Source: CAYFMP01 sp964344215 (lineage in GTDB: Bacteria; Pseudomonadota; Alphaproteobacteria; Rhodospirillales; Casp-alpha2). From it: a stretch of DNA of 10,192 nt. The notes under the pieces are model-generated. The model ran no database searches. It had not been told where the DNA came from and saw nothing but the letters and a program-made list of their open reading frames with translations. Each line of letters opens with the position of its first letter. Position 1 is the first letter of the stretch. Location of the stretch: the NCBI GenBank assembly GCA_964344215.1, contig CAYFMP010000107.1, positions 1 to 10,192 of the forward strand, written 5' to 3'. This document shows, in pieces, positions 1 to 7,366 of the stretch. The position numbers and the translations under genes were made by a program.

Positions 1-1
1 G

Positions 2-172
2 GCAGGCCGCAAAACCGATCTCAGCCGCTTCCATATCAACGTGACCCGCTCTAGGAAGGGAGTCGCCCTTACATGGCTATTCGCGGAGTTCCCGAGGACG
101 CTTGACCATGGTTTGCCTTGCTCCCGAATGCAGACGATACCCTCGGCGGCAAATCATGGCCGGCTTGCTTAA
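2..172 (+). other. Possible 3' tail of an upstream gene (partial at the window edge)
   Basis: One plus-strand frame is open from base 2 to a TAA at 170-172 (56 codons). Its first 16 or so codons prefer G or C in the third position, as the real genes here do (peptide beginning AGRKTDLSRFHINVTR). The other two plus frames stop within the first 54 bases (TGA and TAG). I do not recognise the protein, and the bias fades after about base 60, so the true stop could be one of the earlier ones or there may be no gene. The rest of 1-319 contains the promoter candidate listed next and no other convincing gene. Confidence 0.2.
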
Positions 173-220
173 ACTTTCCTCCGCCGCCCCATTCGAAAAA
201 CAAAAAACTTTCCCTCGTCG

Positions 221-245
221 GGAATAATTCGAACTGGCGGCTGTT
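221..245 (+). promoter_or_regulatory. Candidate ECF-sigma-type promoter (GGAAT-N17-GTT)
   Basis: GGAAT at 221-225 is followed after 17 bases by GTT at 243-245. This spacing resembles promoters read by alphaproteobacterial ECF sigma factors (GGAAC, 16-17 bases, CGTT for the EcfG type). An A-rich tract lies just upstream (195-208). It would give a leader of about 65-70 bases before the start at 320. The match is imperfect (T for C in the -35, no C before GTT). The link to the sigma factor encoded just downstream is inferred. Confidence 0.35.
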
Positions 246-319
246 TGCATGAGTATGGCGGCGAGATACCGACGCCGTTCGATCAAAGCCCGTTTGCAAC
301 CCGATCAGGAGAGAAACCG

Positions 320-568
320 ATGTTGAAACAATCCGCCATTGCCGCGACCGCCTTGGCCTTGATGCTCTTCGCCGCCCCGGCGTTCGCCGGCTCGTGTCCG
401 AAGATCATGAAGGAGTTCGACGCCGCCCTGGCCAAATCCAAGGCCGGCGGAGAGATGCTGTCGAAGGCCAAGACGCTTCGGGCCGAAGGCGAAAAGTTGC
501 ACAAGGCCGGCAAGCACAAGGAGTCCGTCGCCGCCTTGCAGGAAGCCCTGAAGATCGTCGGGATGTAG
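320..568 (+). CDS. Small secreted/periplasmic protein of unknown function (82 aa)
   Basis: The product has a clear Sec signal peptide: MLKQ, a hydrophobic core at about residues 5-19, and a signal peptidase I site AFA|GS after residue 23. The mature part is only about 59 residues, Lys/Glu-rich and probably helical, with a single Cys at 26 (GSCPKIMKEFDAAL) and a helical-repeat-like tail (HKAGKHKESVAALQEALKI). Short proteins of this pattern occur in alphaproteobacteria without an assigned function. The ATG at 320 is chosen because an AGGAGA site lies 7-8 bases upstream and it opens exactly on the signal peptide; an in-frame ATG at 245 would add 25 residues unlike a signal sequence. The gene lies just ahead of the ECF sigma/anti-sigma pair, so co-regulation is plausible but not shown. 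Confidence 0.8.
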   Translation: MLKQSAIAATALALMLFAAPAFAGSCPKIMKEFDAALAKSKAGGEMLSKAKTLRAEGEKLHKAGKHKESVAALQEALKIVGM

Positions 569-577
569 TATAATCGT

Positions 578-607
578 CCGGCCGTCGGGTTCCGATCCGG
601 CGGCCGG
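578..607 (+). terminator. GC-rich hairpin between the small secreted gene and the sigma factor
   Basis: CCGGCCGTCGG (578-588) pairs over 11 positions, with one U-G wobble, with CCGGCGGCCGG (597-607) across an 8-base loop. No U tract follows, so it is not a textbook intrinsic terminator. It could be a partial terminator/attenuator, an mRNA 3'-end stabiliser, or structure in the sigma gene leader. A perfect TATAAT lies just before it at 569-574, but no -35 at proper spacing is evident. Confidence 0.35.
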
Positions 608-636
608 GCGGCCCCACACCCCACACAGGAGCCGGT

Positions 637-1149
637 TTGTACGACGACGCCGATATCGTTGCCCAGATTCCCGGATTGCGGCGTTATGCCCGCTCTTTGC
701 TCGGTAGCGCCGAAGGCGCCGACGACTTGGTGCAGGATTGCCTCGAAAGGGCGCTCGGCAAGTGGCGGCTGTTCCGGCCCGGAACCAACTTGCGCGCTTG
801 GCTGTTCACCATCATGCACAACGTCTTCGTCAACCAGGCGACCCGGCGCAACCGATCGCCGGTCATGGTCGAAGTGGATGCGGACGCGGATGCCGTGGCC
901 TTGCCCGTCGCCGCCGGTCAGGAAAACGGACTCGAGGTTGCCGACCTCGCGCGGCGCGTCGCCTCGTTGCCCGAAGATCAACGCGAAGTCCTGTTGCTTG
1001 TCGGCATGGAGCAAATGACCTATCGGGAAGTCGCCTCCGTCCTCGGCATACCCGTGGGGACCGTAATGTCCCGGCTGCATCGGGGCCGCGAACGCTTGCG
1101 GGCGCTGATGGACGGGAACGACGCGCCAACGCTGAGGAGGGTAAAATGA
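637..1149 (+). CDS. ECF-family RNA polymerase sigma factor (170 aa)
   Basis: Extracytoplasmic-function sigma-70 with only regions 2 and 4. Region 2 spans about residues 8-75, with the core-binding and -10 recognition signature (ADDLVQDCLERAL, then GTNLRAWLFTIMHN). Region 4 spans about residues 112-160, with the helix-turn-helix (LPEDQREVLLLV, TYREVASVLGIPVGTVMSRLHRGRERL). Length is normal for the family. The start is a TTG at 637, supported by AGGAG at 627-631 five bases upstream; no ATG suits region 2 better. The gene overlaps the downstream anti-sigma gene by ATGA, the classic ECF/anti-sigma arrangement, so it is probably held at the membrane until a signal releases it. The subgroup is not assigned; it is not an EcfG/PhyR/NepR locus as far as the window shows. 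Confidence 0.93.
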   Translation: MYDDADIVAQIPGLRRYARSLLGSAEGADDLVQDCLERALGKWRLFRPGTNLRAWLFTIMHNVFVNQATRRNRSPVMVEVDADADAVALPVAAGQENGLEVADLARRVASLPEDQREVLLLVGMEQMTYREVASVLGIPVGTVMSRLHRGRERLRALMDGNDAPTLRRVK

Positions 1150-1922
1150 CGACCCGTGAAGGCCAAGCCGTGACCGCCGACGACCTGCATGCCTATGTCG
1201 ATGGCCGGCTGGATCCGCAGCGCCGCGCCGTGGTCGAGCAGCACTTGGCGGGCTCTCCCGAAGATGTTGCGCGGGTTGCCGGATACCGCAGCCTCAATAC
1301 GGCATTGCAATCCCTTCATGCCGATGTTCTCGACGAACCTGTGCCGGCTCGCCTGCTCGAGCCAAAACCCGCCCGTAGAGAGGGGATGGCGCGGCTTGCC
1401 GCCTCCATCGCATGGCTCATGCTGGGGATGCTGGCCGGCGTCGGCGGCGGTTGGTGGATGTGGGGCGATGGCCCCGGAGCGGGGCGTGTTTCGCGGGCAT
1501 TGGCCGAGCGGGCGGTAGTGGCGCACGCCGTCTATTCGGCGGAAGTGCGCCATCCGGTCGAAGTCGGCGTCGAACAGCGGAATCACTTGGTCGGGTGGCT
1601 GTCGAAAAGACTGGGCGGGGAGGTAAGGACACCGGATTTGCGCGCCGAGGGATACGCGCTCGTTGGCGGGCGGTTGTTGCCCGGCGACACCGGACCGGCG
1701 GCCCAGTTCATGTACGAAACGGATGGCGGCGAGCGATTGACCCTTTACGTGAAGACCGGCGAGACCGGCAATCGCCAAACGGCGTTTCGGGTCCACTCGG
1801 TCGAAGGCGTCACCGTCATCTATTGGATTGACGGCCCCTTCGGGTACGCCCTTTCGGGAGCGCTCGGCAGGGACGAGCTGGAAACGTTGGCGCACCGTGT
1901 TTACGAACAACTTACGCCGTGA
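1146..1922 (+). CDS. Membrane-anchored anti-sigma factor, cysteine-free (258 aa)
   Basis: Cognate inhibitor of the upstream ECF sigma factor, judged from coupling and architecture. The N-terminal cytoplasmic segment (about 1-80) has the anti-sigma helical pattern (DDLHAYVDGRLDPQRRAVVEQHL). One transmembrane segment lies at about 84-106 (IAWLMLGMLAGVGGGWWMW). A periplasmic domain of about 150 residues follows. The usual zinc motif H-x3-C-x2-C is broken: His33 is followed by LAGSPED, and the whole protein lacks cysteine, so it cannot be a zinc/thiol redox sensor. The ATG at 1146 has a strong AGGAGG (1135-1140) and overlaps the sigma stop (ATGA). Signal unknown. The gene ends 9 bases from the end of the convergent gene. 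Confidence 0.88.
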   Translation: MTTREGQAVTADDLHAYVDGRLDPQRRAVVEQHLAGSPEDVARVAGYRSLNTALQSLHADVLDEPVPARLLEPKPARREGMARLAASIAWLMLGMLAGVGGGWWMWGDGPGAGRVSRALAERAVVAHAVYSAEVRHPVEVGVEQRNHLVGWLSKRLGGEVRTPDLRAEGYALVGGRLLPGDTGPAAQFMYETDGGERLTLYVKTGETGNRQTAFRVHSVEGVTVIYWIDGPFGYALSGALGRDELETLAHRVYEQLTP

Positions 1923-1931
1923 GGATTAAGC

Positions 1932-2702
1932 TCAGAACGGCAGCTTTTCGGTCTTCGAAGGGGATTTGGGGGGTGTCGCCGAAGATTTGCCGGCCGACCC
2001 CGCCGAGGCTCTCGGGCGGCGCGATTGAAGGTAGATGTCGGTGGCGACCAGCGTCACTGTGGTCTGTTTGGCGCCCGACGCGCCGACCACCGTCCGCGTC
2101 TTGACCTTGAGCGACAACCCGCCCGAAGGCCAGAATCTGAACAGGCATTCGATGCCGGAATAATCGAGTGTGCCGGAGCAATCGGAGCTGGCCGGCTTGC
2201 CGTATTTCCTGGTCAGCGGCGCCAGCACTTCGGCCTCGCCGATGCTCCGGAAGGCCTGGTTGTAATGGATCTGATAGAGCAGGGAGCCGGCCGCCGGCGG
2301 TAGGAACCTGAGCGTGTAGGTGCCGCCCTCGAACTGGAACGTGGTCAGGCGTTCCTCACCGGCCTTCCAGGTCCGGGTCGGGTTGGGATGGATGCGGCCG
2401 ACCTTGGTCGGCGTCATGCCGAACCTGACGCCGGCGATCTCGAAGTCGGCCGGCCGGCCGGCCTTGGCGCGACCGTCCTTCTTGCTGAACAAGCCATAAG
2501 GCGATTCGTTTTCACGCCAATCCTTGACGAAGCCGCGGTTGTCGCTGTGGCGTAACGCGATGTAGGCGCCGAGCGCCAGCATCGCCAGCACACACAGCGC
2601 GATCAGCGTCGCGATGCCGCGACGTCCCCGCGACCTTCCGCCATCGTGAAAATCGTCGTCCTCGAAATCGTCGTAGTCGAAGCTGTCGCTGTTCTCGGCC
2701 AT
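1932..2702 (-). CDS. Unknown single-pass membrane protein with acidic N-terminus (256 aa)
   Basis: I do not recognise the family. A short acidic cytoplasmic segment (MAENSDSFDYDDFEDDDF) and a basic stretch (RSRGRRG) precede one transmembrane anchor (about residues 30-50, IATLIALCVLAMLALGAYIAL), so the rest is probably periplasmic. The C-terminal domain contains FEIAGVRFGMTPTKV at about residues 90-105, a G-x-R-x-G-M pattern seen in several small periplasmic domains, two cysteines in SSDCSGTLDYSGIECLF that could form a disulfide, and a low-complexity Ser/Ala/Lys/Pro tail. The ATG at 2702 is preferred because the acidic N-terminus begins there; an upstream in-frame TTG at 2741 adds 13 residues, and neither start has a good ribosome site. 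It converges on the anti-sigma gene. Confidence 0.75.
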   Translation of the reverse strand: MAENSDSFDYDDFEDDDFHDGGRSRGRRGIATLIALCVLAMLALGAYIALRHSDNRGFVKDWRENESPYGLFSKKDGRAKAGRPADFEIAGVRFGMTPTKVGRIHPNPTRTWKAGEERLTTFQFEGGTYTLRFLPPAAGSLLYQIHYNQAFRSIGEAEVLAPLTRKYGKPASSDCSGTLDYSGIECLFRFWPSGGLSLKVKTRTVVGASGAKQTTVTLVATDIYLQSRRPRASAGSAGKSSATPPKSPSKTEKLPF

Positions 2703-2918
2703 CACGGGGGAGAATTCCAGGATATCGATACGCAAAGCCAAAGTAGCATACGAGACTATTCACGACAATTCTTTTATTTTTAAGTATTTAGCAGGTAATT
2801 TGCGTAAAATTTTATGTATTCCCTGAAAGCTTCCGCCGTACCGGATTTTGATCGAATCGACCCGGCATGTTAGGAAGGCCGACGACTGTCCCCAACCTCA
2901 GCTCGAGGCCGTGCCATC
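2703..2918. other. AT-rich divergent intergenic region
   Basis: This 216-base gap separates two divergently transcribed genes and must carry both promoters. The core at about 2755-2820 is strikingly AT-rich (runs such as CTTTTATTTTTAAG and GTAAAATTTTATG) in a G+C-rich neighbourhood. No -35/-10 pair was convincing enough to call, and no ORF, tRNA or strong hairpin was seen. Confidence 0.5.
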
Positions 2919-3422
2919 GTGACCGAACACCTTGATCCCGACCATTTTTCCGGCGTCAAGCTGCTGTCCCTCGACGTCGACGGAGTTTTGACCGACGGCG
3001 GGCTGTACTACACGGCGGGCGGCGAGGTGCAGCGCAAGTACAATGTCAGGGATGGGGTCGGCATCGTCCGCGCCCTCGAAGCCGGGATCGCCGTCGCCGT
3101 CATCTCGGCCGGCATGGCCGGGACCATTCCGGCCCGCGCCGAGACGCTCGGCATCGAGCACGTTTTCACCGGCGTCAAGGACAAGCTGGCGACCTTGAAG
3201 GAGCTGTGCGCAGAACTCGGCATCGACATTTCCGAGACCGCCCATGTCGGCGACGACCTCAATGATCTCGCCTTGATGGCCGAGGTTGGGATAGCGGTGG
3301 CCGTTGCCGATGCCTGCGAAGAGGTCCGCGGCGTTGCCGAAATCGTCACCTCGCGGGACGGCGGAAAAGGCGCCGTTCGCGAGGTTTGCGACGCCTTGGT
3401 CAAAGCCCGAACGGCGGTCTAA
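2919..3422 (+). CDS. kdsC: KdsC-type HAD phosphatase (3-deoxy-D-manno-octulosonate-8-phosphate phosphatase family, 167 aa)
   Basis: HAD-superfamily phosphatase without a cap domain. KdsC hydrolyses KDO-8-phosphate to KDO for lipid A/LPS inner core. Motif I is DVDGVLTDG, with nucleophile Asp19 and acid/base Asp21. The family signature YNVRDGVGI lies at 41-49, motif II Ser63, motif III Lys89, motif IV GDDLND at 111-116, and the KdsC C-terminal loop GGKGAVREVCD is present. Length is typical. One deviation: the usual (S/T)GR after motif II is SAG here (63-65). The GTG at 2919 is used; GAGG at 2905-2908 lies 10 bases upstream. It is separated from other LPS genes in this window, and its stop overlaps the convergent ubiX stop by 4 nt. 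A related nine-carbon-sugar phosphatase activity cannot be excluded. Confidence 0.82.
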   Translation: MTEHLDPDHFSGVKLLSLDVDGVLTDGGLYYTAGGEVQRKYNVRDGVGIVRALEAGIAVAVISAGMAGTIPARAETLGIEHVFTGVKDKLATLKELCAELGIDISETAHVGDDLNDLALMAEVGIAVAVADACEEVRGVAEIVTSRDGGKGAVREVCDALVKARTAV

Positions 3423-3982
3423 CCCCCCGACCAGCGTTCGAACAGATCGTGCTCGACGCCGAGATGGTCGAAGGCGCGGCCGATGCTCTGGTGGACGATA
3501 TCGGTGATGGTCTCGGGCCGATGGTAGAACGCCGGCATTGGAGGGTGGATGACGGCGCCGATGTCGGCGGCTCTCGCCATCAGGTCCAAGTGGCCTTTGT
3601 GGAGCGGCGTCTCGCGGACCATCAGGACCAGGGGGCGTCTTTCCTTGAGCGTGACGTCGGCGGCCCGGATCAGCAGGTTGGTGGTGAACGAGTTGGCGAT
3701 TCCCGAAAGCGTCTTGATGGAGCACGGCGCGATCAACATGCCGGCGCACGGGAACGAACCGCTGGCGACGGCGGCGCCCACGTCCTTGTTGCTGTAGGTC
3801 TTTTCGGCCAACGCCTTGAGGTCGTCATAGCCGAGGTCGGTTTCCAGCCCGAGGGTGCGCAGGCCCATGTCGCTGACGATCAGGTGAGCCGGCCGGCCGA
3901 GGTCCTTGAGGGCCTTCAGCGCCTCGATCCCGTAGATGACGCCGGTGGCGCCCGAAATGCCGACGATCAGCGGCGAGCTCAT
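3419..3982 (-). CDS. ubiX: Flavin prenyltransferase UbiX (187 aa)
   Basis: UbiX joins a dimethylallyl group to FMN to make prenylated FMN, the cofactor of UbiD-type decarboxylases, including the ubiquinone-pathway enzyme. The N-terminal flavin-binding motif is GISGATGVIYG (about 8-18). The family core (PCSIKTLSGIAN, then SFTTNLLIRAADV and LVLMVRETPLH) and the C-terminal AFYHRPETITDIV region are intact, and the length is normal. The ATG at 3982 has GGGAGGA about 6 bases upstream and opens directly on the beta-strand before the flavin loop. No ubiD is in the window. It is divergent from putA across 147 bases and overlaps the convergent phosphatase gene by 4 nt (CTAA). Confidence 0.95.
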   Translation of the reverse strand: MSSPLIVGISGATGVIYGIEALKALKDLGRPAHLIVSDMGLRTLGLETDLGYDDLKALAEKTYSNKDVGAAVASGSFPCAGMLIAPCSIKTLSGIANSFTTNLLIRAADVTLKERRPLVLMVRETPLHKGHLDLMARAADIGAVIHPPMPAFYHRPETITDIVHQSIGRAFDHLGVEHDLFERWSGG

Positions 3983-4018
3983 GCCATTCCTCCCTGCCCA
4001 AGCCGGTGCCCGTCGCTT

Positions 4019-4048
4019 CCTATAGCGGTTTCGGGCCGGCAAGCCCAA
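4019..4048 (-). promoter_or_regulatory. Candidate promoter for ubiX
   Basis: Read on the minus strand, TTGGGC (4048-4043), an 18-base spacer and TATAGG (4024-4019) form a moderate housekeeping-type promoter about 37 bases before the ubiX start. It lies in the 147-base ubiX/putA divergent region. A clear putA promoter or a PutR/Lrp operator was not recognised there. Confidence 0.3.
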
Positions 4049-4129
4049 TACTCTCGCAGAGCGCAAGAAAAAGTCATAGGCTGAAGGAATGGGGTCTTCC
4101 CCGCGCCGAATGGGAATCGAGGTGCATAC

Positions 4130-7100
4130 GTGACCTTCGTCGGACAGTTCCCCGAACCGGACGGACTTCGCGCCGCCGTCGAGCGCGCCCATCGGGCCGA
4201 CGAGGCCGAAACGGTGCGCCGGCTGTTGGAAGAGGCGGCCATGGACGCCGCCGCCAGCGCCCGCGTCCAGGCGATGGCCGCCGATCTGGTCGAGGAGATG
4301 CGTCGCCGCGGCCGCGGCGCCGGCGGGCTCGATGCGTTCATGCACGAATACGAGCTCTCCAACCAGGAAGGCGTTGTCCTCATGTGCCTGGCCGAGGCTT
4401 TGCTGCGGGTGCCCGACGCCGACACCGCCAACAAGCTGATCCGCGACAAGATCGGCGACGCCGATTGGCAGGGCCACCTGGGCCACAGCGAGTCGATTTT
4501 CGTCAACGCCTCGACCTGGGCGTTGATGTTGACCGGGAGGGTCGTCGACATGGACCCGGCCGAGGTCGCCGATGTCGGCGCCTTCGTCAGGCGGCTGATC
4601 GCCAAGAGCGGCGAGCCCGTCATCCGCCAGGCGATGACCCAGGCCATGAAGATCATCGGCCGCCAATTCGTCATGGGTCGGACCATCGGCGAAGCCCTGG
4701 AGCGGGCCGCCGAGGACAAAAAACGGGGTTATCGGCATTCCTTCGACATGCTCGGCGAATCGGCGCTGACGGCGGCCGATGCCGAGCGCTACACGCAGGC
4801 TTACTCGGAGGCCATCGCCGCCGTCGGCAAGGCCGCTGCCGGGCGCGGACCGGTCGACGGTCCCGGCGTATCTCTCAAGCTATCGGCCCTGCACCCGCGC
4901 TGCGAACTGGCTCAGAGGGAGCGCGTGCTCGGCGAGCTGGCGCCGCGTCTGACGGACCTGGCGAAACAGGCCCGCGACGTCGGCATCGGGCTGTGCGTCG
5001 ACGCCGAGGAGGCCGACCGGCTGGATATCTCGCTCGATGTCATCGAGGCGGTGTCAGGCGACCCGGCCTTGAAGGGGTGGGACGGTCTCGGCCTTGCTTT
5101 GCAGACCTACCAGAAACGCGCTTTCCCGGCGATCGAATGGCTGGCCGACCTGGCCCGCCGCCACAAGCGCAGGCTGAGAGTCCGCGTCGTCAAGGGCGCT
5201 TATTGGGATGCCGAGATCAAACGCGCCCAGGAGCAGGGCCTGGACGGCTATTCGGTGTTCACCCGCAAGGCGTCGACGGACGTTTCCTTTCTGGCCTGCG
5301 CCCGGCGGATCCTCGACGCGCCGGAAGCTTTCTATCCGCAGTTCGCCACCCACAACGCCCATACCCTGGCCGCCGTCGTCGAAATGGCCGGCCGGCGTAC
5401 CGACTACGAGTTCCAGCGCCTGCACGGCATGGGCGAGACCCTTTATGATCAAGTGATCGACCCGGATGGGCTCGCCAAGCCTTGCCGGATCTACGCGCCG
5501 GTCGGCTCGCACGAGGATTTGCTCGCCTATCTGGTGCGCCGCCTGCTCGAGAACGGCTCGAATTCGTCTTTCGTCAACCGCATCGTCGACGAAAACGCGC
5601 CGGTCGCAGACATCGTCGCCGATCCCTGCCAAGCGGTCTCGGCGCTGACGGACATTCCGCACCCGAAGATCCCGTTGCCGGCCGATCTGTTCGGGGAAGG
5701 ACGCCGCAACTCGGCCGGCCTCGACCTCTCCGACGGCGCCGTTCTGAGGGGACTGGCGGCGGATATGGCCGGGCATGCCGGCCCGTGGCAGGCGGCACCC
5801 GAGGCCGGCGGCAGCGCCCCGAAACCGGTCCTCGACCCGGCCGACAGGTCGAGCCGGATCGGCACCGTGTGCGAGGCTACGGCCGAAGCCATCGAACAGG
5901 CGCTGTCGCGGGCCGCGGCGGCGGCCCCGGCGTGGGCCGGTGCCGCGGTCGAGGAACGGGCGGCGGCGTTGGAGCGGGCGGCCGACCTGTTGGAGGAAAA
6001 TACCCCCGAGCTCTTGGCGGTGTGCGTACGCGAGGCCGGAAAGACGCTGACCGACGGCGTGCCGGAGGTACGCGAAGCGGTCGATTTCCTGCGCTACTAC
6101 GCGATGCGGGCGCGGGCCGATTTCGGTCCGCCGCAACAACTCCCCGGACCGACCGGCGAGGCCAACCGGATCGAAATGCGCGGGCGCGGCGTGTTCGCCT
6201 GCATCAGCCCCTGGAACTTCCCGCTGGCCATCTTCCTGGGCCAGGTCTCGGCGGCGCTCGCCGCCGGCAACGCGGTCGTCGCCAAACCTGCCGAACAGAC
6301 GCCGTTGATCGCGGCTTTGGCGGTCGAGCTTCTACAGCGGGCGGGGGTTCCGGCGGACGTCCTGCATCTGCTGCCTGGAGACGGTCCCGGCGTCGGCGCG
6401 CCGCTGATCGAGGACCCGCGGGTCTCGGGCGTCGTTTTCACCGGTTCCGGCGAGACCGCGAAAGCAATCAACCGGGCGCTCGCCGCCCGTTCTGGACCGA
6501 TCGTTCCGCTTATTGCCGAAACCGGTGGCCAGAACGCCATGATCGTCGATTCGACGGCCTTGCCCGAACAGGTCGTCGAGGATGCCGTTGTCTCGGCCTT
6601 CCGAAGCGCCGGGCAACGCTGTTCGGCGCTCCGGGTGTTGTTCGTGCAAACCGATATCGCCGACCGGCTGATCGACATGCTGGCCGGGGCAACGGAGGAG
6701 CTTTCGGTGGGCGATCCGGCGCTATTGGCGACGGATGTCGGACCGGTTATCGACGACGACGCGCTGACGATGCTGGAGGCCCATGCCGAGCGCATGGGCA
6801 GGGAAGGCAAACTGCTGTGTCAGGCGGCGCTGCCGACCGCGGCCGAGCGCGGCACTTTCTTCGCGCCGCGCGCCTTCGAAATCGACGGCATCGGCATCCT
6901 CGAAGGCGAGGTCTTCGGCCCCATTCTGCACGTCGTCCGTTATGCCGCCGACCGCCTCGACGACGTCATCGGCGCCGTCGCCGACACCGGCTACGGTTTG
7001 ACGCTCGGCATCCATAGCCGTGTCGATGCCACCCAGTCCTACATCCATCAACGCCTGGCGGTCGGCAACACCTACGTCAACCGCAACATAATCGGTGCCG

Positions 7101-7261
7101 TGGTCGGGGTGCAGCCGTTCGGCGGCGAGGGCCTGTCCGGGACCGGACCGAAAGCCGGCGGCCCGCGCTACCTGCACCGTTTCGGGGTCGAACGGACGCT
7201 CTCCGTCAACACCGCGGCAGCCGGCGGCAACGCAGCCCTGATGTCCTTGGACGAGGATTGA
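4130..7261 (+). CDS. putA: Bifunctional proline dehydrogenase / L-glutamate gamma-semialdehyde dehydrogenase PutA (1043 aa)
   Basis: Oxidises proline to glutamate in two steps with substrate channelling: FAD-dependent proline dehydrogenase feeding electrons to quinone, then NAD-dependent semialdehyde dehydrogenase. After an N-terminal helical/arm region, the PRODH barrel (about 150-490) shows SLKLSALHPR (248-257), VKGAYWD (354-360), EFQRLHGMGETL (427-438) and the substrate-binding pair Arg470-Arg471 in AYLVRRLLENGSN. The ALDH domain (about 530-1010) has ISPWNFPLAIFLGQ, general base Glu797 (AETGGQNAM), catalytic Cys831 (GQRCSALR) and GVQPFGGEGLSGTGPKAGGP. There is no N-terminal ribbon-helix-helix, so it is a short enzyme-only PutA, not an autorepressor. 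The GTG start at 4130 has GAGG 7 bases upstream. Confidence 0.97.
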   Translation: MTFVGQFPEPDGLRAAVERAHRADEAETVRRLLEEAAMDAAASARVQAMAADLVEEMRRRGRGAGGLDAFMHEYELSNQEGVVLMCLAEALLRVPDADTANKLIRDKIGDADWQGHLGHSESIFVNASTWALMLTGRVVDMDPAEVADVGAFVRRLIAKSGEPVIRQAMTQAMKIIGRQFVMGRTIGEALERAAEDKKRGYRHSFDMLGESALTAADAERYTQAYSEAIAAVGKAAAGRGPVDGPGVSLKLSALHPRCELAQRERVLGELAPRLTDLAKQARDVGIGLCVDAEEADRLDISLDVIEAVSGDPALKGWDGLGLALQTYQKRAFPAIEWLADLARRHKRRLRVRVVKGAYWDAEIKRAQEQGLDGYSVFTRKASTDVSFLACARRILDAPEAFYPQFATHNAHTLAAVVEMAGRRTDYEFQRLHGMGETLYDQVIDPDGLAKPCRIYAPVGSHEDLLAYLVRRLLENGSNSSFVNRIVDENAPVADIVADPCQAVSALTDIPHPKIPLPADLFGEGRRNSAGLDLSDGAVLRGLAADMAGHAGPWQAAPEAGGSAPKPVLDPADRSSRIGTVCEATAEAIEQALSRAAAAAPAWAGAAVEERAAALERAADLLEENTPELLAVCVREAGKTLTDGVPEVREAVDFLRYYAMRARADFGPPQQLPGPTGEANRIEMRGRGVFACISPWNFPLAIFLGQVSAALAAGNAVVAKPAEQTPLIAALAVELLQRAGVPADVLHLLPGDGPGVGAPLIEDPRVSGVVFTGSGETAKAINRALAARSGPIVPLIAETGGQNAMIVDSTALPEQVVEDAVVSAFRSAGQRCSALRVLFVQTDIADRLIDMLAGATEELSVGDPALLATDVGPVIDDDALTMLEAHAERMGREGKLLCQAALPTAAERGTFFAPRAFEIDGIGILEGEVFGPILHVVRYAADRLDDVIGAVADTGYGLTLGIHSRVDATQSYIHQRLAVGNTYVNRNIIGAVVGVQPFGGEGLSGTGPKAGGPRYLHRFGVERTLSVNTAAAGGNAALMSLDED

Positions 7262-7331
7262 CGTTAACCATGCTGGAGTCTGATTTCTAACGATTTTGTC
7301 TTGCGCCTCGGTTCGGTCGGACACAGCGCGT

Positions 7332-7360
7332 TTGTTTGCAGGGGCCAATCGGGGTATAGA
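7332..7360 (+). promoter_or_regulatory. Candidate promoter placing the transcript start at the lipoprotein ATG
   Basis: TTGTTT (7332-7337), a 17-base spacer and TATAGA (7355-7360) form a plausible housekeeping promoter. The expected transcription start, 6-8 bases after the -10, falls at about 7366-7368, on the ATG at 7367, and there is no ribosome-binding site. Leaderless initiation of the lipoprotein operon is therefore likely if this promoter is real. Confidence 0.4.
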
Positions 7361-7366
7361 TAGAGA

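Noticed and set aside
74..106. Ten-codon ORF with a GGAAGGGAG-like site upstream
   Set aside because: Too short, with no sign of a leader-peptide attenuator (no codon run, no following terminator).
283..1080. Minus-strand ORF of 265 codons across the sigma gene
   Set aside because: Antisense to the secreted-protein and ECF sigma genes, both of which have clear family features.
738..1145. Open frame extending the anti-sigma ORF 136 codons upstream
   Set aside because: It lies entirely inside the sigma factor gene in another frame, is Arg-rich as expected for out-of-frame high-GC DNA, and the ATG at 1146 has a strong ribosome site.
3983..4738. Minus-strand frame extending ubiX upstream to a 439-aa ORF
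   Set aside because: The extra part is antisense to putA and unlike any UbiX; the ATG at 3982 with GGGAGGA opens exactly at the family N-terminus.
5054..6139. Long minus-strand ORF antisense to putA
   Set aside because: No recognisable domain or ribosome site, and the sense strand is fully explained by PutA.
5482..7017. Long plus-strand ORF (511 codons) inside putA
   Set aside because: It is Arg/Gly-rich and out of frame with the unmistakable PutA protein; a high-GC shadow.
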